Notes under the pieces: model-generated
The model's input: only the letters and a program-made list of their open reading frames with translations
The model's database searches: none
What the model was told of the DNA's origin: nothing
Shown here: positions 8,079-14,146 of the stretch, in pieces
Layout: each line of letters opens with the position of its first letter
Numbering within the stretch: position 1 is the stretch's first letter
DNA from: an uncultured Acetatifactor sp.
Lineage (GTDB): Bacteria > Bacillota > Clostridia > Lachnospirales > Lachnospiraceae
Direction: 5' to 3'
DNA length: 64,000 bases
Assembly (NCBI GenBank): GCA_934436245.1
Contig: CAKSAM010000007.1
Location: forward strand, 54,743-118,742
Position numbers and translations under genes: made by a program

Positions 8079-8996
8079 ATGCCTATTAAGACACAAAATG
8101 ATCTGCCTGCGAAAGAGATACTGGAAAATGAGAACATATTCGTCATGGATGAATTCCGAGCCATCCATCAGGATATGCGTCCGCTGCAGGTATTGATCCT
8201 GAATAATATGCCGGTAAAGCAGGACACGGAATTGCAGCTGCTGCGTGCGTTGTCCAATACACCCCTGCAGGTGGATGTGACATTCATGAACACCAAGAGC
8301 CATGTGTCTTTGAATACTCCTGCCAGTCATTTGAATAAATTTTATACCACCTTTGATGAGATCAAGGATCGCACCTTTGATGGTATGATCGTCACCGGTG
8401 CCCCGGTGGAGGACATTACCTTTGAGGAAGTGGATTATTGGGATGAGACCTGCCGGATCCTGGACTGGGCGGAGACCCATGTGACCTCCACGTTACACAT
8501 CTGCTGGGCGGCACAGGCAGGATTCTATCATTATTATGGAATCAATAAGAGACAGCTGCCCCATAAGCTGTTCGGCGTCTATGAGCACAAGGTTTCCAAC
8601 CGGAAAATACCGCTGGTGCGTGGCTTTGATGATATTTTCCTGGCACCTCACAGCAGACATACCGAGACACCGGCGGATGCAATCCATGCCTGCAAAGACC
8701 TGACGATCCTGGCAGAATCCGAAAAAGCCGGAGTATTCCTGGCCATTGCCGAGGAAGGGAAAAAAATCTTCGTGGCAGGACATCCGGAGTACGACCGCTA
8801 TACCTTAAATAATGAATATCACCGTGACCTGGACAAAGGATTACCGATACAGATTCCCTATAATTACTATCCGGGCGATGATCCGGAGCAGAGACCGTTG
8901 CTGCAATGGAGATCCCATTGCAACAACCTCTACAGCAACTGGCTGAATTACTATGTATACCAGGCAACACCGTATGATCTGGCAGAAATCAGATAA
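8079..8996 (+). CDS. metA: Homoserine O-acyltransferase (probably acetyl-CoA-using)
   Basis: 305 residues, the family's usual length. Catalytic residues fall at the same numbers as in E. coli MetA: C142 (LHICWAAQAGFY), H235 and E237 (AGHPEYDR). Position 111 is Glu (TGAPVEDITFEEV). Published work on MetA showed that Glu here favours acetyl-CoA and Gly favours succinyl-CoA, so the enzyme likely makes O-acetylhomoserine despite the common 'succinyltransferase' name. This is the first committed step of methionine synthesis. It lies in the ligA run and not with the PLP partners near 34-37 kb. Confidence 0.95.
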   Translation: MPIKTQNDLPAKEILENENIFVMDEFRAIHQDMRPLQVLILNNMPVKQDTELQLLRALSNTPLQVDVTFMNTKSHVSLNTPASHLNKFYTTFDEIKDRTFDGMIVTGAPVEDITFEEVDYWDETCRILDWAETHVTSTLHICWAAQAGFYHYYGINKRQLPHKLFGVYEHKVSNRKIPLVRGFDDIFLAPHSRHTETPADAIHACKDLTILAESEKAGVFLAIAEEGKKIFVAGHPEYDRYTLNNEYHRDLDKGLPIQIPYNYYPGDDPEQRPLLQWRSHCNNLYSNWLNYYVYQATPYDLAEIR

Positions 8997-9032
8997 AATA
9001 TGAATCTATAGAGAAAACAGGGAGGCTTCATG

Positions 9033-9581
9033 ATGGCAGAAAAAGTATTGATGGTAATCGACACACAGAATGATTTTATCACAGGATCCTTGGGAAACGG
9101 AGAATGCCAGGCAGCTGTGCCGAAGATCATAGATTTGATCAGAAACGGCAATTATGACGAAGTGATCTTCACGATGGATACCCATGCGGAAAACTATATG
9201 GATACCCAGGAAGGTAAAAAGCTGCCGGTACCGCATTGCATCGAAGGAACCGAAGGCTGGAAGATTCAGGCGGATATTGCAAAGGCGGCGGATGAAGCTT
9301 TTACAAAAGGGCAGCAGACCGTGATCAAAAAGCCTACCTTCGGTGCGATTTCCCTGATTCCGAAGTATCAGCAGCTGTGGGAAAAAGCACAAGGGGATCT
9401 GGAACTGGATTTCGTGGGATTTTGTACCGGCATCTGTGTACTCAGTAATGTGTCCATTGCCAAAGCGACCCTGACGGAAGCGAAAGTCTGCGTGATAGAA
9501 GAGGCCTGCGCCTGCGTGACACCCGAGACCCACAAGACTGCGATCGAGGCAATGAAACTGATCCAGGTGGATGTGATATAG
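9033..9581 (+). CDS. Nicotinamidase / isochorismatase-family hydrolase
   Basis: 182 residues from the second of two adjacent ATGs (9030 and 9033). The ggagg at 9021-9025 is 7 bp from 9033 but only 4 bp from 9030. The cysteine-hydrolase triad is visible: D10 (VIDTQNDF), a Lys in KKPTFGA near residue 99-100, and C135 (GICVLSN). DTHAENY and the later His supply the metal-ligand pattern of PncA. The likely reaction is nicotinamide to nicotinate plus ammonia for NAD salvage; co-location with the NAD-consuming ligase is suggestive only. Other isochorismatase-family amidases cannot be excluded. Confidence 0.82.
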   Translation: MAEKVLMVIDTQNDFITGSLGNGECQAAVPKIIDLIRNGNYDEVIFTMDTHAENYMDTQEGKKLPVPHCIEGTEGWKIQADIAKAADEAFTKGQQTVIKKPTFGAISLIPKYQQLWEKAQGDLELDFVGFCTGICVLSNVSIAKATLTEAKVCVIEEACACVTPETHKTAIEAMKLIQVDVI

Positions 9582-9696
9582 ATGATTTACATATAGATGA
9601 TTTGCATAATGAATGGATTTTTCAGCTATCGTGCGTAAATTGCAATGTTAAGCACAGAAAAGTGGAAAAATAGTTCTGTAATATTCAAACTTTCTA

Positions 9697-9705
9697 TGCT
9701 ATGAT
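9697..9705 (+). promoter_or_regulatory. Extended -10 promoter for the flotillin gene
   Basis: TGc-TATGAT (9697-9705) lies 57 bp before the flotillin ATG. The -35 region is poor (TGTAAT at 9677-9682, 17-bp spacing), as is common for extended -10 promoters. Upstream at about 9580-9610 the word atagatgattt is repeated in tandem, with no clear role. Confidence 0.5.
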
Positions 9706-9761
9706 ACATACAGTACGAAACCAATTCATACAATACAAAAGCGAAAAGAGAGGGAGTACGT

Positions 9762-11351
9762 ATGGAAATTAACATTGGTATTATCGCAATCGTTGTACTT
9801 GCCATTGCCATTCTGGCGATCCTGGCATCCGGTTATGTAAAGGCATCACCGAACAAAGCCTACATCATCTCCGGTATCAAGAGAGAACCCAAGGTCCTGA
9901 TCGGACGTGCCGGTATCAAGATTCCTTTTTTGGAGAAAAAGGATGAACTGATCCTGAAGCAGATCAGTATCGACATCAAGACCAACGGCTATATCCCTAC
10001 CAAGGATTTCATCGGTGTAGATATTGACGCTGTGGCTAAGGTCAGAGTCCTGACCCAGAGAGATGTCACCGTGAATGCCAAAGGGGAAGTAGTGGCAGGT
10101 GCCGATTCTAATAAGAGGATCACCACCGAGATGGCAAACGCAGCCATGAAGAACTTCCTGAACATGAACGAGGATCAGATCCGTGACGCACTGACCGATT
10201 CCTTACAGGGTAACATGCGTGAGATCATCGGTACCCAGTGCCTGAAGGAGCTGTGTAACGATCGTAAGACCTTCGGTGACGAGGTTCAGGCGAAGGCGCA
10301 GAAGGATATGAATGCGTTAGGTATCTGGATCGAGTCCTGCAACATCCAGAAGATCGAGGATGAGAACAACCTGATCACTGCTTTGGGACAGGATAACATG
10401 TCCCAGATCCAGAAGGATGCTTCCGTAGCAAAGGCACAGGCAGACAGAGATGTAGCTATCGCCAGAGCACAGGCACAGAAGGATGCCAATGATGCACAGG
10501 TCATTGCAGAGACCGAGATCGCACAGAAGCAGACTGAACTGGCGATCAAGAAGGCAGAACTGAAGAAAGAATCCGATATCAAGAAGGCAGAAGCTGACGC
10601 AGCATATAAGATCCAGGAAGAGGAACAGCGTAAGACCGTGGAGATCACCACAGCAAATGCGAACCTGGCCCGTCAGGAGAAGGAACTGGAATTAAAGGAA
10701 AGAGAAGTATCCATCAAGGAGAAAGCTCTGGAGGCTGAGGTCAAGAAGACAGCAGAAGCGAATAAATACGCAGCACAGCAGAAGGCAGATGCCGAGCAGT
10801 ACGAGAGACAGAAGAGAGCGGAAGCTGAACTCTTCGAGATCCAGAGACAGGCAGAAGCTGAGAAAGCAAAATCCGAGGCAGAGAGATTTGCCAAGGAGCA
10901 GGCGGCAGAGGCAGTCAAGGCAGCCGGTCTGGCAGAGGCAGCTGCGGTAGCAGCCAAAGGTAAAGCAGAAGCAGAAGCCATCCAGGCGAAGGCAGAGGCA
11001 GAAGCAGCCGGTATCCTGAAAAAAGCAGAAGCTATGAAACAGTACGGCGACGCTGCAAGACAGCAGATGGAGCTGGATACTCTGAAGGTATACTTCGAGC
11101 AGCTGCCCAAGATCGCAGAGGCTGTGGCTAAGGGCTACATGAACGTAGATTCCATCAAGATGTTCGGCGGCGATTCCAGCAAGCTGGCAGGCGATATCAT
11201 GACCACCGTGACCCAGGTCACCGACGGTATCAAAGAGTCCACCGGACTCGATATCAACGAGATGCTGGCAAAGGGCTTTGCCAAGGAAAAGGCAGAAGAT
11301 GCAAAGCCTGTAGAGAAGAACGACACCGGTAATGATTATCAGGAAGTATAA
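9762..11351 (+). CDS. floT: Flotillin-like SPFH-domain protein (FloT/YuaG type)
   Basis: 529 residues. An N-terminal hydrophobic hairpin or helix (about 5-24) is followed by an SPFH/band-7 domain (about 28-200, with KIPFLEKKDELILKQISIDI). A long Ala/Glu/Lys-rich coiled coil (about 215-430, many AEAxAAxxKAEA heptads) follows, and a C-terminal tail with TLKVYFEQLPKIAEAVAKGY typical of flotillins. Flotillins organise membrane microdomains and oligomerise through the coiled coil. The gene has its own promoter and a strong terminator. No NfeD-type partner gene is adjacent, which is common but not universal for FloT operons. Confidence 0.92.
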   Translation: MEINIGIIAIVVLAIAILAILASGYVKASPNKAYIISGIKREPKVLIGRAGIKIPFLEKKDELILKQISIDIKTNGYIPTKDFIGVDIDAVAKVRVLTQRDVTVNAKGEVVAGADSNKRITTEMANAAMKNFLNMNEDQIRDALTDSLQGNMREIIGTQCLKELCNDRKTFGDEVQAKAQKDMNALGIWIESCNIQKIEDENNLITALGQDNMSQIQKDASVAKAQADRDVAIARAQAQKDANDAQVIAETEIAQKQTELAIKKAELKKESDIKKAEADAAYKIQEEEQRKTVEITTANANLARQEKELELKEREVSIKEKALEAEVKKTAEANKYAAQQKADAEQYERQKRAEAELFEIQRQAEAEKAKSEAERFAKEQAAEAVKAAGLAEAAAVAAKGKAEAEAIQAKAEAEAAGILKKAEAMKQYGDAARQQMELDTLKVYFEQLPKIAEAVAKGYMNVDSIKMFGGDSSKLAGDIMTTVTQVTDGIKESTGLDINEMLAKGFAKEKAEDAKPVEKNDTGNDYQEV

Positions 11352-11393
11352 AGCCGGAATAGAGCTTGCGATTCGTTCCGGATTGCATTAAAC

Positions 11394-11440
11394 TGAGGGT
11401 ACAGAGAGGGAAATATTGTCTCTGTACCCTCAATTTTTTG
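11394..11440 (+). terminator. Strong terminator after the flotillin gene
   Basis: Perfect 14-bp stem tgagggtacagaga (11394-11407) / tctctgtaccctca (11419-11432) followed by ATTTTTTG. Its gggta...taccc core resembles the stem in the 51-bp repeats that start 8 bp later. Confidence 0.95.
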
Positions 11441-11447
11441 TGACGGC

Positions 11448-11906
11448 GGGTATGGAGAGAGAAAACAAGCTTGTATACCCGAGGGAAGTCGTAGGCGTGG
11501 GTATAGAGAGGAAAAACAAGCTTGTATACCCGACGGAAGTCGCAGGCGTGGGTATAAAGAGAAAAAACAAGCTTGTATACCCGAGGAAAGTCGTAGGCGT
11601 GGGTATGGAGAGGAAAAACAAGCCTGTATACCCGACGGAAGTTGTAGGCGTGGGTATAGAGAGAAAAAACAAGCTTGTATACCTGGGGAAAGCTGTAGGC
11701 GTGGGTATAAAGAGAAAAAACAAGCTTGTATACCCGAGGGAAGTCGTAGGCGTGGGTATAAAGAGAAAAAACAAACTTGTATACCCGGGGAAAGTCGTAG
11801 GCGTGGGTATAGAGAGAAAAAACAAGCTTGTATACCCAAGGGAAGTCGTAGGCGTGGGTATAAAGAGAAAAAACAAGCCTGTATACCCGACGGAAGTTGA
11901 AGTCTA
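11448..11906. repeat. Nine tandem 51-bp repeats between flotillin and GH26 genes
   Basis: Units start at gggtat at 11448, 11499, 11550, 11601, 11652, 11703, 11754, 11805 and 11856; a degenerate tenth begins at 11907. Each unit has gggtata, a purine-rich stretch, the palindrome caagcttg (in most units), tataccc, then a GC-richer spacer. The 7-bp gggtata/tataccc arms can pair within a unit or across neighbouring units. Because 51 is a multiple of three, long open frames cross the array on both strands. In the + frame most differences between units are amino-acid-changing (E/K, T/R, V/A, L/P), which argues against a protein. Stem changes seen (gggtatg, tatacct) keep a G-U pair in + strand RNA. 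Confidence 0.95.
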
Positions 11907-11933
11907 GGGTATGGAGGAGAAAGAGGAGTATAT

Positions 11934-12899
11934 ATGGACGAGAAAAATATGACAACAGCAGATGCAAAAGCTACACAAGAAGCAAGGGAATTATTGGAAT
12001 ACCTCAAAAATACTGTGGGACAACAGATCATCACCGGTCAGCACACCCAGACCATCCCCAGTGAGGAGATTGCCTATATCCGGCAGACCACCGGAAAAGA
12101 GCCCAAGCTGCGTGGCTTCGAGCTGCTGGGGTATTCTCCGAATATCAATTACGCAGACGCTTCTCCAGAATGCCTGACGGAAATAGAAGAAAATAAAGGC
12201 ACCGCAGAGATGGCGCTGCAGTGGGCGGTGGAACAACGCAAAAATGATAACGGTGGCATTCTGACCTTCACCTTTCACTGGTTCTCGCCCTTAGGCGGCA
12301 GAGACAAAAGCTTCTACACCGAGCATACCGATTTCGATGCGGCTAAAATACTGCAGGAAGGAACTCCGGAGAGAGCCGCCTTCTATCATGACATGGATGC
12401 GATCGCCGGAATCTTACAGCAGTTTCAGCAGGAATACATCCCCATCCTCTGGCGCCCCTTCCACGAATCCTACGGCACCTGGTTCTGGTGGGGAGCAAAG
12501 GGCGCAGAAGTGGCGTTAGAATTGTACCGCCTGATGTTTGATTACTACACAAAAGAAAAAGACCTGCACAACCTCCTCTGGGTATGGAACAGCGATATAG
12601 AGGAAGCCTACCCCGGAGATGAATACGTGGATATAGTATCCATAGATGTCTACCTCCCGGAGTATCAGGCCACAGACTATGCGGATGCCTACGAGAAACT
12701 GGTGGCCGCCACCTCCCGTGACAAAGTGGCTGCCTTGGCAGAAGTGGGCTACCTTCCTGATGTGGATCTCCTGCAAAAAAGCAGAATCCCCTGGGCCTAC
12801 TACATGACCTGGTCCAAGGAATTCTGCATTGGTGAAAAATATAACAGCGTAGAAAATCTGAAGAAAATGTACGACAGTGAATACGCGGTGACACTGTAA
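11934..12899 (+). CDS. Glycoside hydrolase family 26-type (beta-mannanase-like), cytosolic
   Basis: 321 residues. The GH26 landmarks are ITGQHTQT near the N-terminus, LTFTFHWFSPLGG, the acid/base E178 in WRPFHESYGTWFWW, WVWNSD, and the nucleophile E270 in ALAEVGYLP. GH26 enzymes mostly cleave beta-1,4-mannans. There is no signal peptide, so it would act inside the cell on imported oligosaccharides, or it is an orphan. No sugar transporter or partner glycosidase is adjacent. An aaagagga RBS precedes the ATG. The gene follows directly after the tandem-repeat array, which lies within or upstream of its leader. Confidence 0.88.
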   Translation: MDEKNMTTADAKATQEARELLEYLKNTVGQQIITGQHTQTIPSEEIAYIRQTTGKEPKLRGFELLGYSPNINYADASPECLTEIEENKGTAEMALQWAVEQRKNDNGGILTFTFHWFSPLGGRDKSFYTEHTDFDAAKILQEGTPERAAFYHDMDAIAGILQQFQQEYIPILWRPFHESYGTWFWWGAKGAEVALELYRLMFDYYTKEKDLHNLLWVWNSDIEEAYPGDEYVDIVSIDVYLPEYQATDYADAYEKLVAATSRDKVAALAEVGYLPDVDLLQKSRIPWAYYMTWSKEFCIGEKYNSVENLKKMYDSEYAVTL

Positions 12900-12902
12900 C
12901 TT

Positions 12903-12933
12903 AAACCAGCGAAAGGAAAGCTTTCGCTGGTTT
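12903..12933. terminator. Bidirectional terminator between convergent genes
   Basis: Perfect 13-bp stem aaaccagcgaaag (12903-12915) / ctttcgctggttt (12921-12933), loop gaaag. It follows the GH26 stop and overlaps the stop codon of the minus-strand PBECR4-like gene. T-tracts are short on both sides. Confidence 0.8.
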
Positions 12934-13570
12934 ATTGTATACATGACAGATCTTTTTCTAAAAGAAACGGATCAATTTTATTGGTTAGATTATGAGGGAG
13001 ACATTTGGCGGTAATTTTTATTGTTGGCGATTTGTATGTGAGCTCTGTATAGAAATGTGAATTAGTGGGCTTTTTGAAGATTGCATATATTTTACCGGGA
13101 GGCTTTGGTACAATTGAACGGATGTCTTCGCTTAAAACGCTGTTTGGAATATAGTAGTCATTATTTTGAATAAGCCCAAGACAGGCAGTAGTAGTGCCTG
13201 TGACTTTTTCGGTATAAAGTTCAAGGTGAGGGCCGCTATAATTTCCTATCATACGAGCTTTGACGTCAATATTCATGATAACATCCAACACTTTAAGTTT
13301 TAGTTCAGTAGTATGATTGCTTTTAAAAGAAAAATCATTTTCGGATAGACGATTATTTAATGCGGCACGATAAAAATTGTTAGCATTTATTCCGGTACTC
13401 AGTGAAACACCGGTAAAATGAAGAAAATTGTAGGATTGGAATCTGACGGAAGTATAATCAGAATGGTTATTTGCGTCACGGTATACAAAGGCAACCTGAC
13501 ATCCTTCTAAACGATGGTGGTATTGCTTGGCGCACTTTGTGATAATATTAATGGCTTGTTTTTTGGTCAT
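12932..13570 (-). CDS. PBECR4-like putative nuclease (candidate RNA-antagonised toxin)
   Basis: 212 residues. The pattern (YNFLHFTGV, NNRLSENDF, TELKLKVLDVIMNID, ARMIGNYSG, YTEKVTGTTTACLG, YYIPNSVLSEDIR, YAIFKK) matches what I recall of PBECR4, one of the phage 'barnase-EndoU-colicin-RelE-like' predicted nuclease families. This is recall, not a search. The gene is clearly more AT-rich than its neighbours, which suggests transfer. A GAGGA RBS lies 9 nt before the ATG. Upstream on the same strand, in order, are a consensus promoter, a palindrome, two 45-nt structured repeats and a terminator hairpin. This order matches type III toxin-antitoxin loci, where the terminator limits toxin expression relative to the RNA antitoxin. 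The protein is longer than the usual ~160-180 residues of ToxN-like toxins. Confidence 0.6.
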   Translation of the reverse strand: MTKKQAINIITKCAKQYHHRLEGCQVAFVYRDANNHSDYTSVRFQSYNFLHFTGVSLSTGINANNFYRAALNNRLSENDFSFKSNHTTELKLKVLDVIMNIDVKARMIGNYSGPHLELYTEKVTGTTTACLGLIQNNDYYIPNSVLSEDIRSIVPKPPGKIYAIFKKPTNSHFYTELTYKSPTIKITAKCLPHNLTNKIDPFLLEKDLSCIQ

Positions 13571-13603
13571 ATAGTATATTCCTCATATGGTAAGTTGAAA
13601 ACA

Positions 13604-13646
13604 AAAAGGAAGGTTCAATTGCCGTAGCAAAAGACACCTTCCTTTT
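13604..13646 (-). terminator. Leader terminator/attenuator upstream of the PBECR4-like gene
   Basis: Perfect 11-bp stem (13604-13614 with 13636-13646). On the minus strand it reads aaaaggaaggt, a 21-nt loop, accttcctttt then TGTTTT. It lies 33 nt before the minus-strand start codon, between the repeat RNA and the gene, so only read-through transcripts would reach the coding region. Confidence 0.8.
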
Positions 13647-13648
13647 AT

Positions 13649-13776
13649 GACTGATTTTTCTGTTGTCCGCCAACTGATCGGCACCCGAAGTCCGATAAGC
13701 ACTCTGGTTTTTCCGTTGCCAGTCAACTGTCCGGCACCCGAAGTCCGGAAAGAATTTCGGATTTTATGTGTCAGTC
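13649..13776 (-). ncRNA. Two-repeat structured RNA, candidate type III antitoxin or leader
   Basis: Two 45-nt repeats, 13708-13752 (first in the transcript) and 13655-13699, have a 53-nt period. Each can form two hairpins. The first has a 5-bp stem around the loop acttcgggtg: uccgg/ccgga in one repeat and aucgg/ccgau in the other, so two base pairs change on both sides and pairing is kept. The second is guug-loop-caac with different loops (actgg, gcgga). Each repeat ends in gaaaaa. The segments gactga (minus strand, 13776-13771) and tcagtc (13654-13649) can close the whole module. I recognise no known riboswitch. Confidence 0.6.
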
Positions 13777-13781
13777 CACAC

Positions 13782-13800
13782 GATAAGCATATAGCTTATC
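13782..13800. promoter_or_regulatory. Palindrome at the start of the minus-strand leader
   Basis: Perfect 7-bp inverted repeat gataagc / gcttatc with a 5-nt loop, just downstream of the predicted minus-strand transcription start (near 13804). It could be a 5' stabilising hairpin or an operator. Confidence 0.5.
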
Positions 13801-13810
13801 TATTAATTAC

Positions 13811-13839
13811 AGTATACATAAGGTAAGTGAGTTATGCAA
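13811..13839 (-). promoter_or_regulatory. Promoter of the repeat RNA / PBECR4-like transcript
   Basis: On the minus strand TTGCAT (13839-13834), 17-bp spacer, TATACT (13816-13811). The start would be near 13804, giving a leader of about 230 nt before the start codon, unusually long for this genome. Confidence 0.75.
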
Positions 13840-14017
13840 CGAGTTTATGAAAAAATCATAAACGTGTTTCCTTATAAAAATGTACTCCTTTTGGAAAAAG
13901 CGCCTAGATAGTGGCATATTAAGAATATTTTTAAAACAACTCTATTTTAATAGTAAATGGAAAATAAAGCAACAAAAATATTTTTCGCAGAAATTGCAAC
14001 AAAAGTACTAAAAACAA

Positions 14018-14045
14018 TTTACATAAATCTAAAATATGCTATAAT
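14018..14045 (+). promoter_or_regulatory. Main promoter of the type IV pilus operon
   Basis: TTTACA (14018-14023), 16-bp spacer, TATAAT (14040-14045) preceded by TGc, an extended -10. The leader of about 95 nt contains a small imperfect hairpin (ttgtag / ctacaa, about 14075-14102). The sequence between this site and the divergent minus-strand promoter at 13839 is AT-rich without other clear features. Confidence 0.8.
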
Positions 14046-14146
14046 ATTTCCGTATTGAGACAAAATATTTGTGAGTTGTAGCCAAAAAATACTACAATTT
14101 CACACATATTTCCAATTATCAATAAAAATAATAGGTGAGAGAGTTT

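Noticed and set aside
11448..11906. CRISPR array
   Set aside because: Units abut with no unique spacers, and no cas genes are near.
11254..12034. Long open frames on both strands across the 51-bp repeats, giving proteins with 17-residue repeats
   Set aside because: The open frames follow from 51 being a multiple of three. No RBS precedes them, the start on the + strand is a weak TTG inside the terminator, and differences between units mostly change amino acids.
13655..13752. c-di-GMP, glycine or other tandem riboswitch upstream of the PBECR4-like gene
   Set aside because: I could not place the conserved cores of known tandem riboswitches, and the regulated gene is not a typical target. A covariance-model search would settle it.
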